Assembly (NCBI GenBank): GCA_965232165.1
Contig: CBDDOY010000001.1
Location: forward strand, 310,001-374,000
Reading direction: 5' to 3'
Source of the DNA: UBA2779 sp965232165
Lineage (GTDB): Bacteria > Spirochaetota > Spirochaetia > DSM-2461
Length of the DNA: 64,000 nt
A program made the position numbers and the translations under genes. Shown piece by piece: positions 55,427 through 63,992 of this stretch. Within the stretch, counting starts at the first letter, position 1, and the number at the start of each line of letters is the position of its first letter. The notes beneath the pieces are model-generated. The model was not told the DNA's origin and made no database searches. It was given only the letters and a program-made list of their open reading frames with translations.

Positions 55427-55620
55427 CAATCCTCCTTGATGCCTGGGAGTTGTTCCTGCAGGCACCTGCTTTTTTTTTTCGGTGCTGTGCAGCACCTTTT
55501 CTCAATGATAGCACTATTTACAGAGATGTCAAGTCCCCGCCAGACAAAATTTCACCTAAATCAGGGAAGAGGAATTACACCCTTATGCGGGCGAAATCCC
55601 GAATATGTGTGCCGTAGATT
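55427..55620. other. Upstream region of ABC locus 2
   Basis: Holds the GGAGG ribosome-binding site and an AT-rich stretch at 55500-55560. No convincing promoter boxes chosen. Confidence 0.35.
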
Positions 55621-55715
55621 CAAATATCAATACTTGGGCGCAACTCTTCGGGTCGGGCTTTTCGCTCCAATGCCTTAATCCGGCGGCCTGCCCCCCTGCT
55701 CAATCGCCGGGAGAG
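55621..55715 (+). repeat. Family-B repeat, copy B8 (partial)
   Basis: CAATACTTGGGCGCAACTCT through GGCCTGCCCCCCTGCTCAAT then CGCCGGGAGAGG; the usual end (CAATCCCTTGCGCC) is replaced by a G-rich stretch. It lies about 50 bases after the 3' end of the ferredoxin oxidoreductase operon. Confidence 0.85.
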
Positions 55716-55762
55716 GGGAGAAGGGGGGAATGGGAGAATGGAGGGGTCCTGGAGCACTGTCC

Positions 55763-56818
55763 TCAATGCAGGGATTCCTGAAGCTTCTGTAATGCCGCAT
55801 TTCCGGGACTAAGTGTCTCGAATGGGAGATTGACGAGCGGCTTATCAGAGGTTGCGGCATGGTCGTGCATGTCCAGTGAATCCTTGTTCAGGTAGAGCAG
55901 CCCCGTTGCGACCTGCCCCTTCAGTGCGCAATTCCGAATGTAGGTGAGAGAGCGTATTGAATCGGTGGGATCGAAATCCTGATCAACCTTGTCGAGAATT
56001 AGACGAGACCCGTCATGGAGGGTGAGTGTCTTTGAAGTTCCGGCTGCATAATCGGTGGAAATTCTTTCCGCATCTCCAATAAAATCCACATGGGCGGCCT
56101 CATGGCTAAATTCCCGGGTGTGCAGATAGCTCTTGGTTGAGCTTTCATGATCGTTGAAGGATACACATGGGGAAATGACATCAATGAACGCAAAGCCATG
56201 ATGCCTAAGTCCCGCCTTGATGAGGGGGACGAGCTGTGATTTATCCCCGGAGAAGGAACGGGCGACGAATGATGCGCCGATGCTGATGGCCAGATGCGCC
56301 GGATCTATTGGCCCGAAGGGATTTGATTCGCCTTTCTTCATTCTGGAACCGACATCGGCGGAGGCGGAGAATTGTCCCTTGGTCAAGCCATAGACACCGT
56401 TATTTTCCAGGATGTAGAGCATATTCACGTTCCGTCTTGCGGCATGGGCAAACTGCCCTAGTCCTATGGAAAGCGAATCTCCATCACCGGAAATCCCGAT
56501 CAGCCACAGATCGCGGTTTGCCGCCGATGCGCCGGTAGCAACAGCGGCCATGCGGCCGTGTACGGAATTTACGCCGTGGGCTCCTGAAACAAAATAGGTG
56601 GGTGTCTTCGAAGAACAGCCTATGCCGCTCAGTTTGGCTATGCGGTGGGGCGGGAGAGACAATTCCCATATTGCCTGAATGATGGATGCGGTAACAGAAT
56701 CATGGCCGCAGCCTGCACATAGGGTGGAGAGTGCCCCCTCGTAGTCTCGCCGGGTAAGCCCCACTTCATTAGGGGCCATGGATGGGTGGGTGACCGTTGG
56801 TTTTTGTCCGTAACTCAT
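55763..56818 (-). CDS. 2-oxoacid:ferredoxin oxidoreductase, beta (ThDP) subunit
   Basis: 351 residues. LCAGCGHDSVTASIIQAI near 35, SGIGCSSKTPTYF, VHGRMAAVATG, and the ThDP motif GISGDGDSLSIGLGQFAHAA...NNGVYGLTKGQFS near 110-150. KorB-type. It decarboxylates a 2-oxoacid (2-oxoglutarate likely) with CoA and reduces ferredoxin. Its start overlaps the alpha-subunit stop by four bases. Confidence 0.93.
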   Translation of the reverse strand: MSYGQKPTVTHPSMAPNEVGLTRRDYEGALSTLCAGCGHDSVTASIIQAIWELSLPPHRIAKLSGIGCSSKTPTYFVSGAHGVNSVHGRMAAVATGASAANRDLWLIGISGDGDSLSIGLGQFAHAARRNVNMLYILENNGVYGLTKGQFSASADVGSRMKKGESNPFGPIDPAHLAISIGASFVARSFSGDKSQLVPLIKAGLRHHGFAFIDVISPCVSFNDHESSTKSYLHTREFSHEAAHVDFIGDAERISTDYAAGTSKTLTLHDGSRLILDKVDQDFDPTDSIRSLTYIRNCALKGQVATGLLYLNKDSLDMHDHAATSDKPLVNLPFETLSPGNAALQKLQESLH

Positions 56819-58605
56819 AGCTGACTCCTCAGTTTGGCCGTGATCGCTTCGGCATCCAGTGACATCCCGCCATATTCGAGTATGGGTATCAATTTATGCT
56901 TCGGCGCGGCGGTTTCAAGGATGAGCAGGCTTCGTAGCTGGGCATCCCTGTTCTGCTCGATGACAAAGCAGCGCTCGTGACTCTCAATGAAACTCTCTAC
57001 CTGCTTAGAAAACGGGAAGCCGCGTATACGCATATAGTCCAGGCGTATCCCCTCTTCTTCGAGAGCGGAAAGGGCCTCTCGTACGGCAAGTTTGCAACTG
57101 CCGACGGTGATGACGCCCATCACGCTGTCCGGTGCCGTCTTGATGACGGGTTCGGGAACTTGGTTCGCCGCAGAAAGAAATTTTCGCTGGAGTCTGTCGA
57201 CGACTTCTATATATTCATCGGATTTCTCGGTGTATTGCCCATAGCGGTTATGCCCCGATCCCCGAAGGAAGTAAGACCCCTTGGAATTAACTCCCGGAAG
57301 GCTCCGCGCCGCAATCTCATCCCCGTCTGTATCGAGATAACGGTAGAATTTGTCTATGGCTTCGAGTTCCTTTTCTCCGAGAACTTTGCCGCGGTCAGGC
57401 TTATAGCTGTCTTCCCATTTCAGCCGCGGTATGAGCCATTCATTCATGCCTATGTCCAAATCAGAAAGGATAAATACCGGCGTTTGGAAGTGCTCCGCCA
57501 GATCAAATGCCTCTGCCGAGAAGTAGAAGCACTCTTCGGGATCGGCTGGAAACAGCAGGATGTGCTTGGTATCGCCGTGGGAGGCATAGGCCGTGGTGAG
57601 CATATCGCATTGCTGTGTGCGGGTAGGCATGCCCGTAGACGGTCCGGCTCTCTGAACATCGAAGATTACCACGGGTATTTCGGTATAGTAGGCAAAGCCG
57701 ATAAATTCGCTCATGAGGGAGATGCCGGGACCGCTGGTCGGCGTGAAGGAGCGCGCCCCTGACCAACCGGCGCCTATGGCGATTCCCACTGCGGCCAGCT
57801 CATCTTCCGCCTGTATTATGGCGGCATTCAACCTGCCGGTTTCGGGATCACGGCGGAACCGCCCACAGAGCTGGCTGAACACATTCGTTATCGAAGTAGC
57901 CGGAGTGATGGGATACCAGGCCGCGACCGTTGCCCCCGCATAGATGCTTCCCAGGGCGCATGCCGCATTGCCGGTGATCAGAATGCAGTCATCGGTCTTG
58001 TCCATTTGTTCTATACGGACAGGGAGCGGATAATCGAAATTCCCGGTGACAAAGTCATGACTCATCATCACCGCCTTCATGTTTGCCTCGGCGAGTTGCG
58101 GCTTTTTCGAATAGGTTTCTTCCAGCAGAGTTTGCAGTATGGGGATGCTGATGTTCAGGAAGGCGGCAATAGCCCCGACATAGGTGATATTCTTCATCAG
58201 TATCCGTGTCTTGACATCGGGGAAGGCTTCGATGTTCAAAGTGGAAAGCGGGATAGGAAGATAGTTTATATCAGAGCGCTGGGAGTCTTCTTTGATCGGC
58301 CAGGTCGAGTCATAGAGGAAATAGCCGCCGGGGCTGACCAATGCGATGTCTTCTTCAAGAGTCCGAGGATTCATCGCGACGAATATGTCCACACGGGGAG
58401 AGCGGGCGATATGCCCCTCGGCGTTCACCCTCACCTCATACCAGGTCGGCAGACCCTGAATGTTGGATGGAAAGATGTTCTTGGCCGATACAGGGATGCC
58501 GGAACGGAATATGGCCTTAAAGATGAGGCTGTTAGCACTCGCAGAGCCCGAGCCGTTTACATTGGCTATCTTCAAAACAAAATCATTTACTGATTCATTT
58601 TTCAT
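56815..58605 (-). CDS. 2-oxoacid:ferredoxin oxidoreductase, fused gamma-alpha subunit
   Basis: 596 residues from ATG 58605 (GGAGATAACA before it). Residues 1-185 are the gamma domain (VNGSGSASANSLIFKAIFRS, DIFVAMNPRTLEEDIALVSP); from 200 the alpha domain (LITGNAACALGSIYAGATVA, WYPITPATSI, FTPTSGPGISLMSEFIGFA, RAGPSTGMPTRTQQ). This gamma-alpha fusion is the KorA type. Overlaps the upstream flavoprotein gene by 11 bases, so all three are one operon. Confidence 0.93.
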   Translation of the reverse strand: MKNESVNDFVLKIANVNGSGSASANSLIFKAIFRSGIPVSAKNIFPSNIQGLPTWYEVRVNAEGHIARSPRVDIFVAMNPRTLEEDIALVSPGGYFLYDSTWPIKEDSQRSDINYLPIPLSTLNIEAFPDVKTRILMKNITYVGAIAAFLNISIPILQTLLEETYSKKPQLAEANMKAVMMSHDFVTGNFDYPLPVRIEQMDKTDDCILITGNAACALGSIYAGATVAAWYPITPATSITNVFSQLCGRFRRDPETGRLNAAIIQAEDELAAVGIAIGAGWSGARSFTPTSGPGISLMSEFIGFAYYTEIPVVIFDVQRAGPSTGMPTRTQQCDMLTTAYASHGDTKHILLFPADPEECFYFSAEAFDLAEHFQTPVFILSDLDIGMNEWLIPRLKWEDSYKPDRGKVLGEKELEAIDKFYRYLDTDGDEIAARSLPGVNSKGSYFLRGSGHNRYGQYTEKSDEYIEVVDRLQRKFLSAANQVPEPVIKTAPDSVMGVITVGSCKLAVREALSALEEEGIRLDYMRIRGFPFSKQVESFIESHERCFVIEQNRDAQLRSLLILETAAPKHKLIPILEYGGMSLDAEAITAKLRSQL

Positions 58606-60388
58606 TGTTATCTCCAACTCTTGGAATATGTACAATGGACTTCTTCATGTCCCATGCACCGGTGGGGCAACGTTCGGCACAAAGCCCGCAGTGAATGCAG
58701 ACATCCTCATCCTTCACCATGACACGGCCTGTTTGAGGGAGTTCCGCCGAGACAAAGAGGGGAAGGTTGAGATTGATTGAAGGCGCCGAGAGCCTGGAGC
58801 GCAGGTCGGTTTCCTCTCCGTTATGGGTTATGGTGAGGCAGTCGACGGGACAGATATCAATGCAGGCATCGCATTCAATGCACAGCGAGGCGATGAAATC
58901 CGTCTGCATGTCGCAGTTTAGACAGCGCTCGGCCTCTTTGTCCGCTTCCTTCTTATCAAAACCATGTTCCACTTCGAGCTTGAGGTCAACAAAACGTTCC
59001 CTGAGAGATAAGTGCTGGACATTCAGGCGCCTCGTTGCATCCCAGGTATTGCTGTAGCTCCATTGCTGAAGACCCATGCGCTGGCTGATGAGATTGATGC
59101 CTCTAGGCGGACGTTGGCTGACCGGAATTCCCCGGCAGAAGTTATGGATTGAGATGGCGGCCTCATGGCCATGGGCCACAGCCCAGATGATGTTCAGCGG
59201 TCCAAACGCCGCATCGCCGCCGAAGAACACCCTGGAATTCGTCGACTGAAAGGTGGTCTTATCAACCACTGGGAGACCCCAGGAATCGAATTCTATGCCT
59301 ATGTCGTTTTCTATGTACGGGAAGGCATTTCCCTGGCCCACCGCGAGTATCACGGCATCACAGGGGAAGATGATGTCTTTGATTTTCTGGGATACGAGTT
59401 TGCCCTCTTCGTTCTTGTACCACTCGACATTTTCGAAGTGGACTCCGGTCAATTTGCCGTCTTCGACAATGAATCGGCTGGGGGCGTGATTGGTTATGAT
59501 GTCCACCGCCTCTTCCTCTGCGTCTTCCAATTCCCATTCTGATGCCTTGAGCATGCTATAGGGTTTTCGTGCGACCACCTTGACATCCTCACCGCCGATG
59601 CGTTTCGCAGTACGGCAGCAGTCCATGGCCGTGTTCCCGCCGCCGATGATGACCACTCTGGGGGATATTGAATTGACATGCCCGAAGGCCACGGCTTCGA
59701 GCCAGGAAAGACCAACATATATCTTGTCGGTGTCATGGCGTCCGGGAATCTCGAGTTCTTTCCCCTGAGGGGCGCCGCTGCCCACAAATATGGCATCGAA
59801 GGGTCCGTTCTCATCACCTGAATCGAGCAGTTTCTTCAGACTTGTGATCGGGCTGTTGAGGCGAAGATCGGCTCCCATGTTGAGAATCATATCGATTTCC
59901 TCGTCAATCACCTTGGCCGGCAGCCGGAAGGCTGGTATGCTGGTGCGCATCAATCCGCCTGTGGTGTTGAGTTTCTCATAGATCACCGTCTCATATCCTA
60001 ACGGAAGCAGGTCATTTGCCACCGTGAGCGAGGCCGGACCGGCACCGATGAGGGCGATACGCTTACCGTTTTTCTCCTTTGGAGCCTTGGGGAGCCGGCC
60101 GGTGATTTCGTCTCGGAAGTCGGCTGTTACGCGCTTCAAGCGGCATATCGCCACCGGCTTCTCTTCAATGCGCCGACGCCTGCAAGCCGGCTCGCAGGGG
60201 CGGTCGCAAACCCGCCCGAGTATGCCCGGGAAAACGTTTGATTCCCGATTGAGGATGTAGGCATCGGAATAACGCCCTTGGGCGATGAGCCTGATGTACT
60301 CCGGCACAGGAGTGTGTGCGGGGCATGCCCACTGGCAATCGACAACTCTGTGATAGTAATCAGGGTCTTTAGTATCTGTAGGTTCCAT
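58595..60388 (-). CDS. GltD-like NAD(P)H flavoprotein with N- and C-terminal Fe-S domains
   Basis: 597 residues. N-terminal GltD-type Fe-S region (CQWACPAHTPVPEYI near 18, RVCDRPCEPACRR near 60), FAD domain (ALIGAGPASLTVANDL near 110), NAD(P) domain (VVIIGGGNTAMDCCRTAKRI near 245), then FGGDAAFGPLNIIWAVAHGH near 390. The C-terminus has two 4Fe-4S motifs: CIECDACIDICPVDC near 510 and CIHCGLCAERCPTGA near 570. Encoded first in the operon with KorAB, it is the likely electron partner moving electrons between ferredoxin and NAD(P). The C-terminal ferredoxin part may act as the delta subunit. Confidence 0.92.
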   Translation of the reverse strand: MEPTDTKDPDYYHRVVDCQWACPAHTPVPEYIRLIAQGRYSDAYILNRESNVFPGILGRVCDRPCEPACRRRRIEEKPVAICRLKRVTADFRDEITGRLPKAPKEKNGKRIALIGAGPASLTVANDLLPLGYETVIYEKLNTTGGLMRTSIPAFRLPAKVIDEEIDMILNMGADLRLNSPITSLKKLLDSGDENGPFDAIFVGSGAPQGKELEIPGRHDTDKIYVGLSWLEAVAFGHVNSISPRVVIIGGGNTAMDCCRTAKRIGGEDVKVVARKPYSMLKASEWELEDAEEEAVDIITNHAPSRFIVEDGKLTGVHFENVEWYKNEEGKLVSQKIKDIIFPCDAVILAVGQGNAFPYIENDIGIEFDSWGLPVVDKTTFQSTNSRVFFGGDAAFGPLNIIWAVAHGHEAAISIHNFCRGIPVSQRPPRGINLISQRMGLQQWSYSNTWDATRRLNVQHLSLRERFVDLKLEVEHGFDKKEADKEAERCLNCDMQTDFIASLCIECDACIDICPVDCLTITHNGEETDLRSRLSAPSINLNLPLFVSAELPQTGRVMVKDEDVCIHCGLCAERCPTGAWDMKKSIVHIPRVGDNNEK

Positions 60389-60420
60389 ATACGGTCCTTT
60401 CAGTGCACCATCTATAATGA

Positions 60421-60581
60421 GGGCGCCTCTGAAAAACCCATTCCGTTTCAGGCTTGCTCTTTTCCTCCGCTACTGCGTTGCCAAAGAACTCACGTAACCC
60501 TGTTACGCTTGAATTCCTGGTGCCTTGTACCGAAGAAAAATAGCCGCGCCAAATTCTAAAAGCGGTTTTTTAGAGGTACCC
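60421..60581 (+). mobile_element. Family-A MITE, copy 10, diverged (161 bp, TSD ATGA)
   Basis: Ends GGGCGCCTCT and AGAGGTACCC carry substitutions and the interior differs (GCGTTGCCAAAGAACTCACG), yet the ATGA duplication is exact. An older copy between two divergent genes; its outward ends may affect both. Confidence 0.9.
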
Positions 60582-60674
60582 ATGAGTAAATACTAACAGA
60601 ACCTTAACCTTCCCGTAACCGGCAAAATCGAAATTCTTGAAATTCTTACTCAATTCCTTTACAAGTCATATTAA

Positions 60675-61304
60675 ATGATTGATGAAACCCGCTTGAACCA
60701 AATCATGGACCGTCTGAAAGAAAAATATCCCGACAGGAGAACACTGCTCCGCTACATAAATCCTTTCGAATTGGCCATGTCTGTCGCCCTGTCGGCTCAA
60801 ACCACCGATGCCGCAGTCAACAATGTGACTCCTGTGCTGTTTAGCCGTTGGCCAACCCCCTCCGCTCTCGCCGGTGCCGTTCAGGAGGAAGTCGAAGAGG
60901 TGATCCATTCCCTGGGATTTTTCCGCCAGAAGGCCAGGAATCTCATCGCCGCCGCGAGGCTTCTAACGGAAGAATTCGGGGGAGATGTTCCTCAGTCCAT
61001 GGAAGACCTTACCTCCCTGCCGGGTATTGGCCGAAAGAGCGCCAATGTCATCCGCGGGCATATCTGGAACCTGCCTGGCATCATCGTCGACACGCATTTT
61101 GGCCGGGTATGCAGAAGACTGGGGCTCACGGAGCAAAACGACCCTTACAAGGTGGAAATGGAACTCTCCCGCCTCATACCAGAGGATAGGCAGCATGAGT
61201 TCTCCATGACCGTCAATTTCCATGGCCGCCGATACTGTATGTCCCGAAAGCCCAATTGTCATGCGTGCTTCCTAAGAAGCATCTGCCCCTATGGCATCTC
61301 TTAG
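60675..61304 (+). CDS. nth: Endonuclease III (base-excision DNA glycosylase/AP lyase)
   Basis: 209 residues. Helix-hairpin-helix LPGIGRKSANVIRGH near 115 (catalytic Lys of the family in GRKSAN), IIVDTHFGRVCRRLGL near 136 with the catalytic Asp, and the 4Fe-4S loop C-x6-C-x2-C-x5-C (YCMSRKPNCHACFLRSICP) at 190-206. Removes oxidised pyrimidines. Converges on and overlaps the next gene's stop by four bases. Confidence 0.95.
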   Translation: MIDETRLNQIMDRLKEKYPDRRTLLRYINPFELAMSVALSAQTTDAAVNNVTPVLFSRWPTPSALAGAVQEEVEEVIHSLGFFRQKARNLIAAARLLTEEFGGDVPQSMEDLTSLPGIGRKSANVIRGHIWNLPGIIVDTHFGRVCRRLGLTEQNDPYKVEMELSRLIPEDRQHEFSMTVNFHGRRYCMSRKPNCHACFLRSICPYGIS

Positions 61305-62101
61305 GGCTGCGGGGTTCTGTGCAGCAGGAGCAAGGGGTCTTCATCGTCGGCTATCCATATTTCGGCCACATGGCGCTCCGTCCGGTGAATGAAGTAATGA
61401 TGGCCGTCAACTAGAGGTCCCTCCCATCCATCCCCCTGGCTGACGAGGGGAGAGTCGAGGGGGTAATCCGAATACCATACCCCCGGAGGCAGCGGCAGAT
61501 GGACCTCCCGGGATGCCGCCAGCCTCACGCTGTACACCCATAGTGATCCTTTTATCATGTCGGCGGCCAGTTTTTGCCGGTCGATATTCCACGGTGTCGA
61601 CGAGCCTCTATCCCGCACGACCTGTGCGAACCGGGTTACGTTGAGCCCCGTCACATCCATTCCGCCTTCGGCAAGGTCAAGAAGAAGTTCCGCCGCGAAC
61701 CCATCTGCCCAGCTTGGTGTCACCGCCGTACAAAGGCTTTCCCTTCCCGAGATAAACCCCGCAGGTCTGCATTGCCAATACTTCGGCCCTCCGGCAGATG
61801 CGGGGCGGATGGTGATAATAATGGGCATTTCTCGGGGAACTTCGATGGTGAAGGCTTCATCTCCTTCAGCCGTCCAGCTCCTTATTCGTCCATCATCTGC
61901 AAGCTGGCGAACCGTCCATGACACTTGATTCCCGGAATTTCCGGTTTCCAGGGCTTCCAGATTGGGCAGATCGGCTTCAAGAAGCGGATAGGAAAGCTCC
62001 GGGACAATCAGTTTCAGGCGGTCGCTCACCGCGAATATCTCACATCCGGTTAGCACGACTGTGCAGGTCAGAAGAAAATGCAGAATTTTCAGCTTCGTCA
62101 T
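61301..62101 (-). CDS. Lipoprotein of unknown function
   Basis: 266 residues with lipoprotein signal KILHFLLTCTVVLTGC (Cys near 20). The body (YPLLEADLPNLEALE, FTIEVPREMPIIITIRPAS, GFAAELLLDLAEGGMDVTGL, RQKLAADMIKGSLWVYSV, VHLPLPPGVWYSDYPLDSPL) is not a family I recognise, but the spacing of motifs suggests a conserved spirochaete envelope protein. Convergent with nth. Confidence 0.75.
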   Translation of the reverse strand: MTKLKILHFLLTCTVVLTGCEIFAVSDRLKLIVPELSYPLLEADLPNLEALETGNSGNQVSWTVRQLADDGRIRSWTAEGDEAFTIEVPREMPIIITIRPASAGGPKYWQCRPAGFISGRESLCTAVTPSWADGFAAELLLDLAEGGMDVTGLNVTRFAQVVRDRGSSTPWNIDRQKLAADMIKGSLWVYSVRLAASREVHLPLPPGVWYSDYPLDSPLVSQGDGWEGPLVDGHHYFIHRTERHVAEIWIADDEDPLLLLHRTPQP

Positions 62102-62228
62102 ACATATACAGACTGCTTAGGTACACGGTTCTTACGAGGCGGCATCCTGTTCACGCCATATTGCGGATTGAAAAACCGGGGAGAATGGATGAGACGATGA
62201 ACATTACATCATCAGAATTTTCGCCATT

Positions 62229-62249
62229 AATGAATGGATTCCATTCATT
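62229..62249. terminator. Inverted repeat at the break point of the integrase gene
   Basis: AATGAATGG-ATT-CCATTCATT, followed on the plus strand by TTTTC. It ends one base before the truncated intI frame. A weak terminator or a hairpin at a deletion junction. Confidence 0.45.
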
Positions 62250-62250
62250 T

Positions 62251-62629
62251 TCAAAAACAGGCTTGAACTTCCTCTTGTGTTAAAACCGTGGGAGGATGCA
62301 CCTTCTTTTTTGAGCGTATGGGTATCATTTCCCTCTCAATCGGCATATCTAATACCTCCCGATAAAGGAAAACCAGCGCTCTTAAAGCCTGACGCTGTGT
62401 AGATGCCGCAACATTTTTGTACTAACCAGGTAAGGGGGAGAAACGCTTCAATGTGTTCCCTTCCTATTTCTCGTGGGTAAGTTTTTCCTCCATGATGAAT
62501 ATACCGCAATACCCATTGACAGTACGTAATTTCTGTGCAATAAGTATAATGGTGATAACGTAAAACTTCCTGCACCTGATCCATTAATCTCGTTTCTGGA
62601 TTAGGACGGAATTTGGTTTCAGTTTTCAT
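62251..62629 (-). pseudogene. intI: Integron integrase, N-terminal remnant with frameshift
   Basis: From ATG 62629: RLMDQVQEVLRYHHYTYCTE, YCQWVLRYIHHGGKTYP, GREHIEAFL (SAM-like core-binding domain of IntI), a frameshift near 62430, then NVAASTQRQALRALVFLYRE and IEREMIPIRSKKKVHPPTVL, QEEVQACF and stop. About 125 of some 320 residues; the catalytic domain with the RHRHY residues is absent, so no recombinase is made. Divergent from the adjacent cassette, as in true integrons. Confidence 0.85.
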
Positions 62630-62657
62630 ATTATGTACTTTCTACACTTATTGCTCG

Positions 62658-62664
62658 GTTGGGC
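62658..62664 (+). other. attI-like recombination core
   Basis: GTTGGGC fits the GTTRRRY core where the first cassette joins the integron platform. It lies 29 bases from the intI start codon and 13 bases before the cassette ATG. Confidence 0.6.
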
Positions 62665-62676
62665 CATCAGAGAAAA

Positions 62677-63225
62677 ATGGACAAACTAAACTTAAATGAG
62701 CTACTAAGATATGGGTTTGCCGGAGCACTTTTCTTAATATCATTAGTTTCTTCATTTAAGGAAGCTCAGGAAATCATTAGTAAATTACCATCAGATTTTT
62801 TTGGCGCTACAACTGTATTAGGGGTAGTCCTTGTAGGAGGAAGTCTTTTATACGCAGTCCACAGGGCAGTTCTTTACCCTATAATATACCAACTCCAATC
62901 CATGGTGGTTTACCGCAATAAATATGTGGATACTCAGAAACTGGATGCTCTTAGAAACTGGATGCTCTTAGATGGGAGCGTTTCAAAGATCCAGAATCTA
63001 TTCAGCATAGGTTTGGGGAATGGTGGATCACAAGTACATTTTCTATATTGCTCCCTCTGGGCAATTACACTGTCCTTAACACTAGGGGCGATCTTGGAGT
63101 GGAGTCCTACAGATATAAAGATTTTGTCACTGATACTTTTACCTATTATTGGTGTTTCCGCTCTTATCAGTCATTACAGATTTTTAAGGTTTGAGAAAAG
63201 CCTATTTAGTGATAAAAGTGGCTAA
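62677..63225 (+). CDS. Integron cassette 1: small multi-pass membrane protein, unknown function
   Basis: 182 residues from ATG 62677. Four predicted helices: YGFAGALFLISLVSS (10-24), ATTVLGVVLVGGSLLYAV (44-62), FLYCSLWAITLSLTLGAIL (123-141) and ILSLILLPIIGVSALI (149-165), with a cytoplasmic-looking loop between helices 2 and 3 (RNKYVDTQKLDALRNWMLL). It is more AT-rich than the rest of the window, and its stop codon is part of the attC site, as usual for cassettes. Confidence 0.82.
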   Translation: MDKLNLNELLRYGFAGALFLISLVSSFKEAQEIISKLPSDFFGATTVLGVVLVGGSLLYAVHRAVLYPIIYQLQSMVVYRNKYVDTQKLDALRNWMLLDGSVSKIQNLFSIGLGNGGSQVHFLYCSLWAITLSLTLGAILEWSPTDIKILSLILLPIIGVSALISHYRFLRFEKSLFSDKSG

Positions 63226-63305
63226 CAATGCGCTACACCCGATCCAATGCAGCACTGGTCGTGCCTCCCTCTGCTGTATTGGTCGGGATGAGCTAGGCGT
63301 TAGAT
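63221..63305 (+). other. attC site of cassette 1
   Basis: Starts GCTAACAATGCGC and ends GAGCTAGGCGTTAGAT. The outer cores CTAAC and GTTAGAT pair, and CCCGATCCAATGCAGCA pairs imperfectly with TGCTGTATTGGTCGGG, giving the expected folded site with extra-helical bases. About 85 bp, within the normal range. Confidence 0.85.
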
Positions 63306-63343
63306 ATTAAGGAAATGAATCGGGTATTGCAGTCATCACGAAA

Positions 63344-63992
63344 TTGTATCGTACTCTCTTGCCGGTATCAGTTAGGGAGTCTTCGATAGTCGTTAAGCTA
63401 AAGGCGCAGTTGCTCGGACACGACTGGATATACAACTCAGACTACTACGACAGGACTGTTGAAGGACCGGCAGCCCACAGTACTGGAAGAATCGCCAACT
63501 CAGTATTCAATGACTTCAAGGCCACATGCATTATTGATGTCGGTTGCGGTACGGGAGCACTGCTCGAAGCGTTGCGTAATAGGGACTGTGAGGTGTTTGG
63601 AGTATTCCGAGGCTGCTCCTAGGAGGGGTGTGCCCGGCGACTTGCGAAGTTTGATCTGGAGAGGGATGTTTACTGACAATCGTACCTTTGACGTAGCAGT
63701 CAGCATGAAAGTTGCAGAACATCTGCCTGAGATTGTTGCAGATCGTTATGTAGCCCTTCTCAGGTGCTTGTCACGAATAATCGTATTCACTGCCGCGCCG
63801 TCTGTCCAGGGAGGGAAAAACCACGTCAACGAGCAACCACCTTCATATTGGATAACCAAATTTCAGCAGTGTGGCTTCGATCATGCTGAAGAACGAACAC
63901 ACCGCTGGCGTGAAAATTGAAAAGCCGCGGGTGATGTCCAAGACTGGTACTGCCAAAACCTTATGATTTTCCGACGAGTTCAAGCAATCTAA
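63344..63992 (+). pseudogene. Integron cassette 2: SAM-dependent methyltransferase, frameshifted
   Basis: YRTLLPVSVRESSIVVKLKA, DWIYNSDYYDRTVEG, and motif I CIIDVGCGTGALLEAL in the first frame; AKFDLERDV in the third; FTDNRTFDVAVSMKVAEHLP (motif II-III region) and YWITKFQQCGFDHAEE in the second. An in-frame TGA (63918) separates RWREN from KAAGDVQDWYCQNLMIFRRV, where Trp would fit. Two frameshifts and a stop make it inactive. Natural start uncertain (63315-63344). A class I methyltransferase of the type common in cassettes. Confidence 0.75.

Noticed and set aside
56977..57762. 261-codon plus frame opposite the gamma-alpha oxidoreductase subunit
   Set aside because: Antisense to a conserved gene; no independent support.
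4070..60581. Family-A repeats as a CRISPR-like array or small RNA genes
   Set aside because: Copies are kilobases apart with inverted ends and target duplications, which is a mobile-element pattern.
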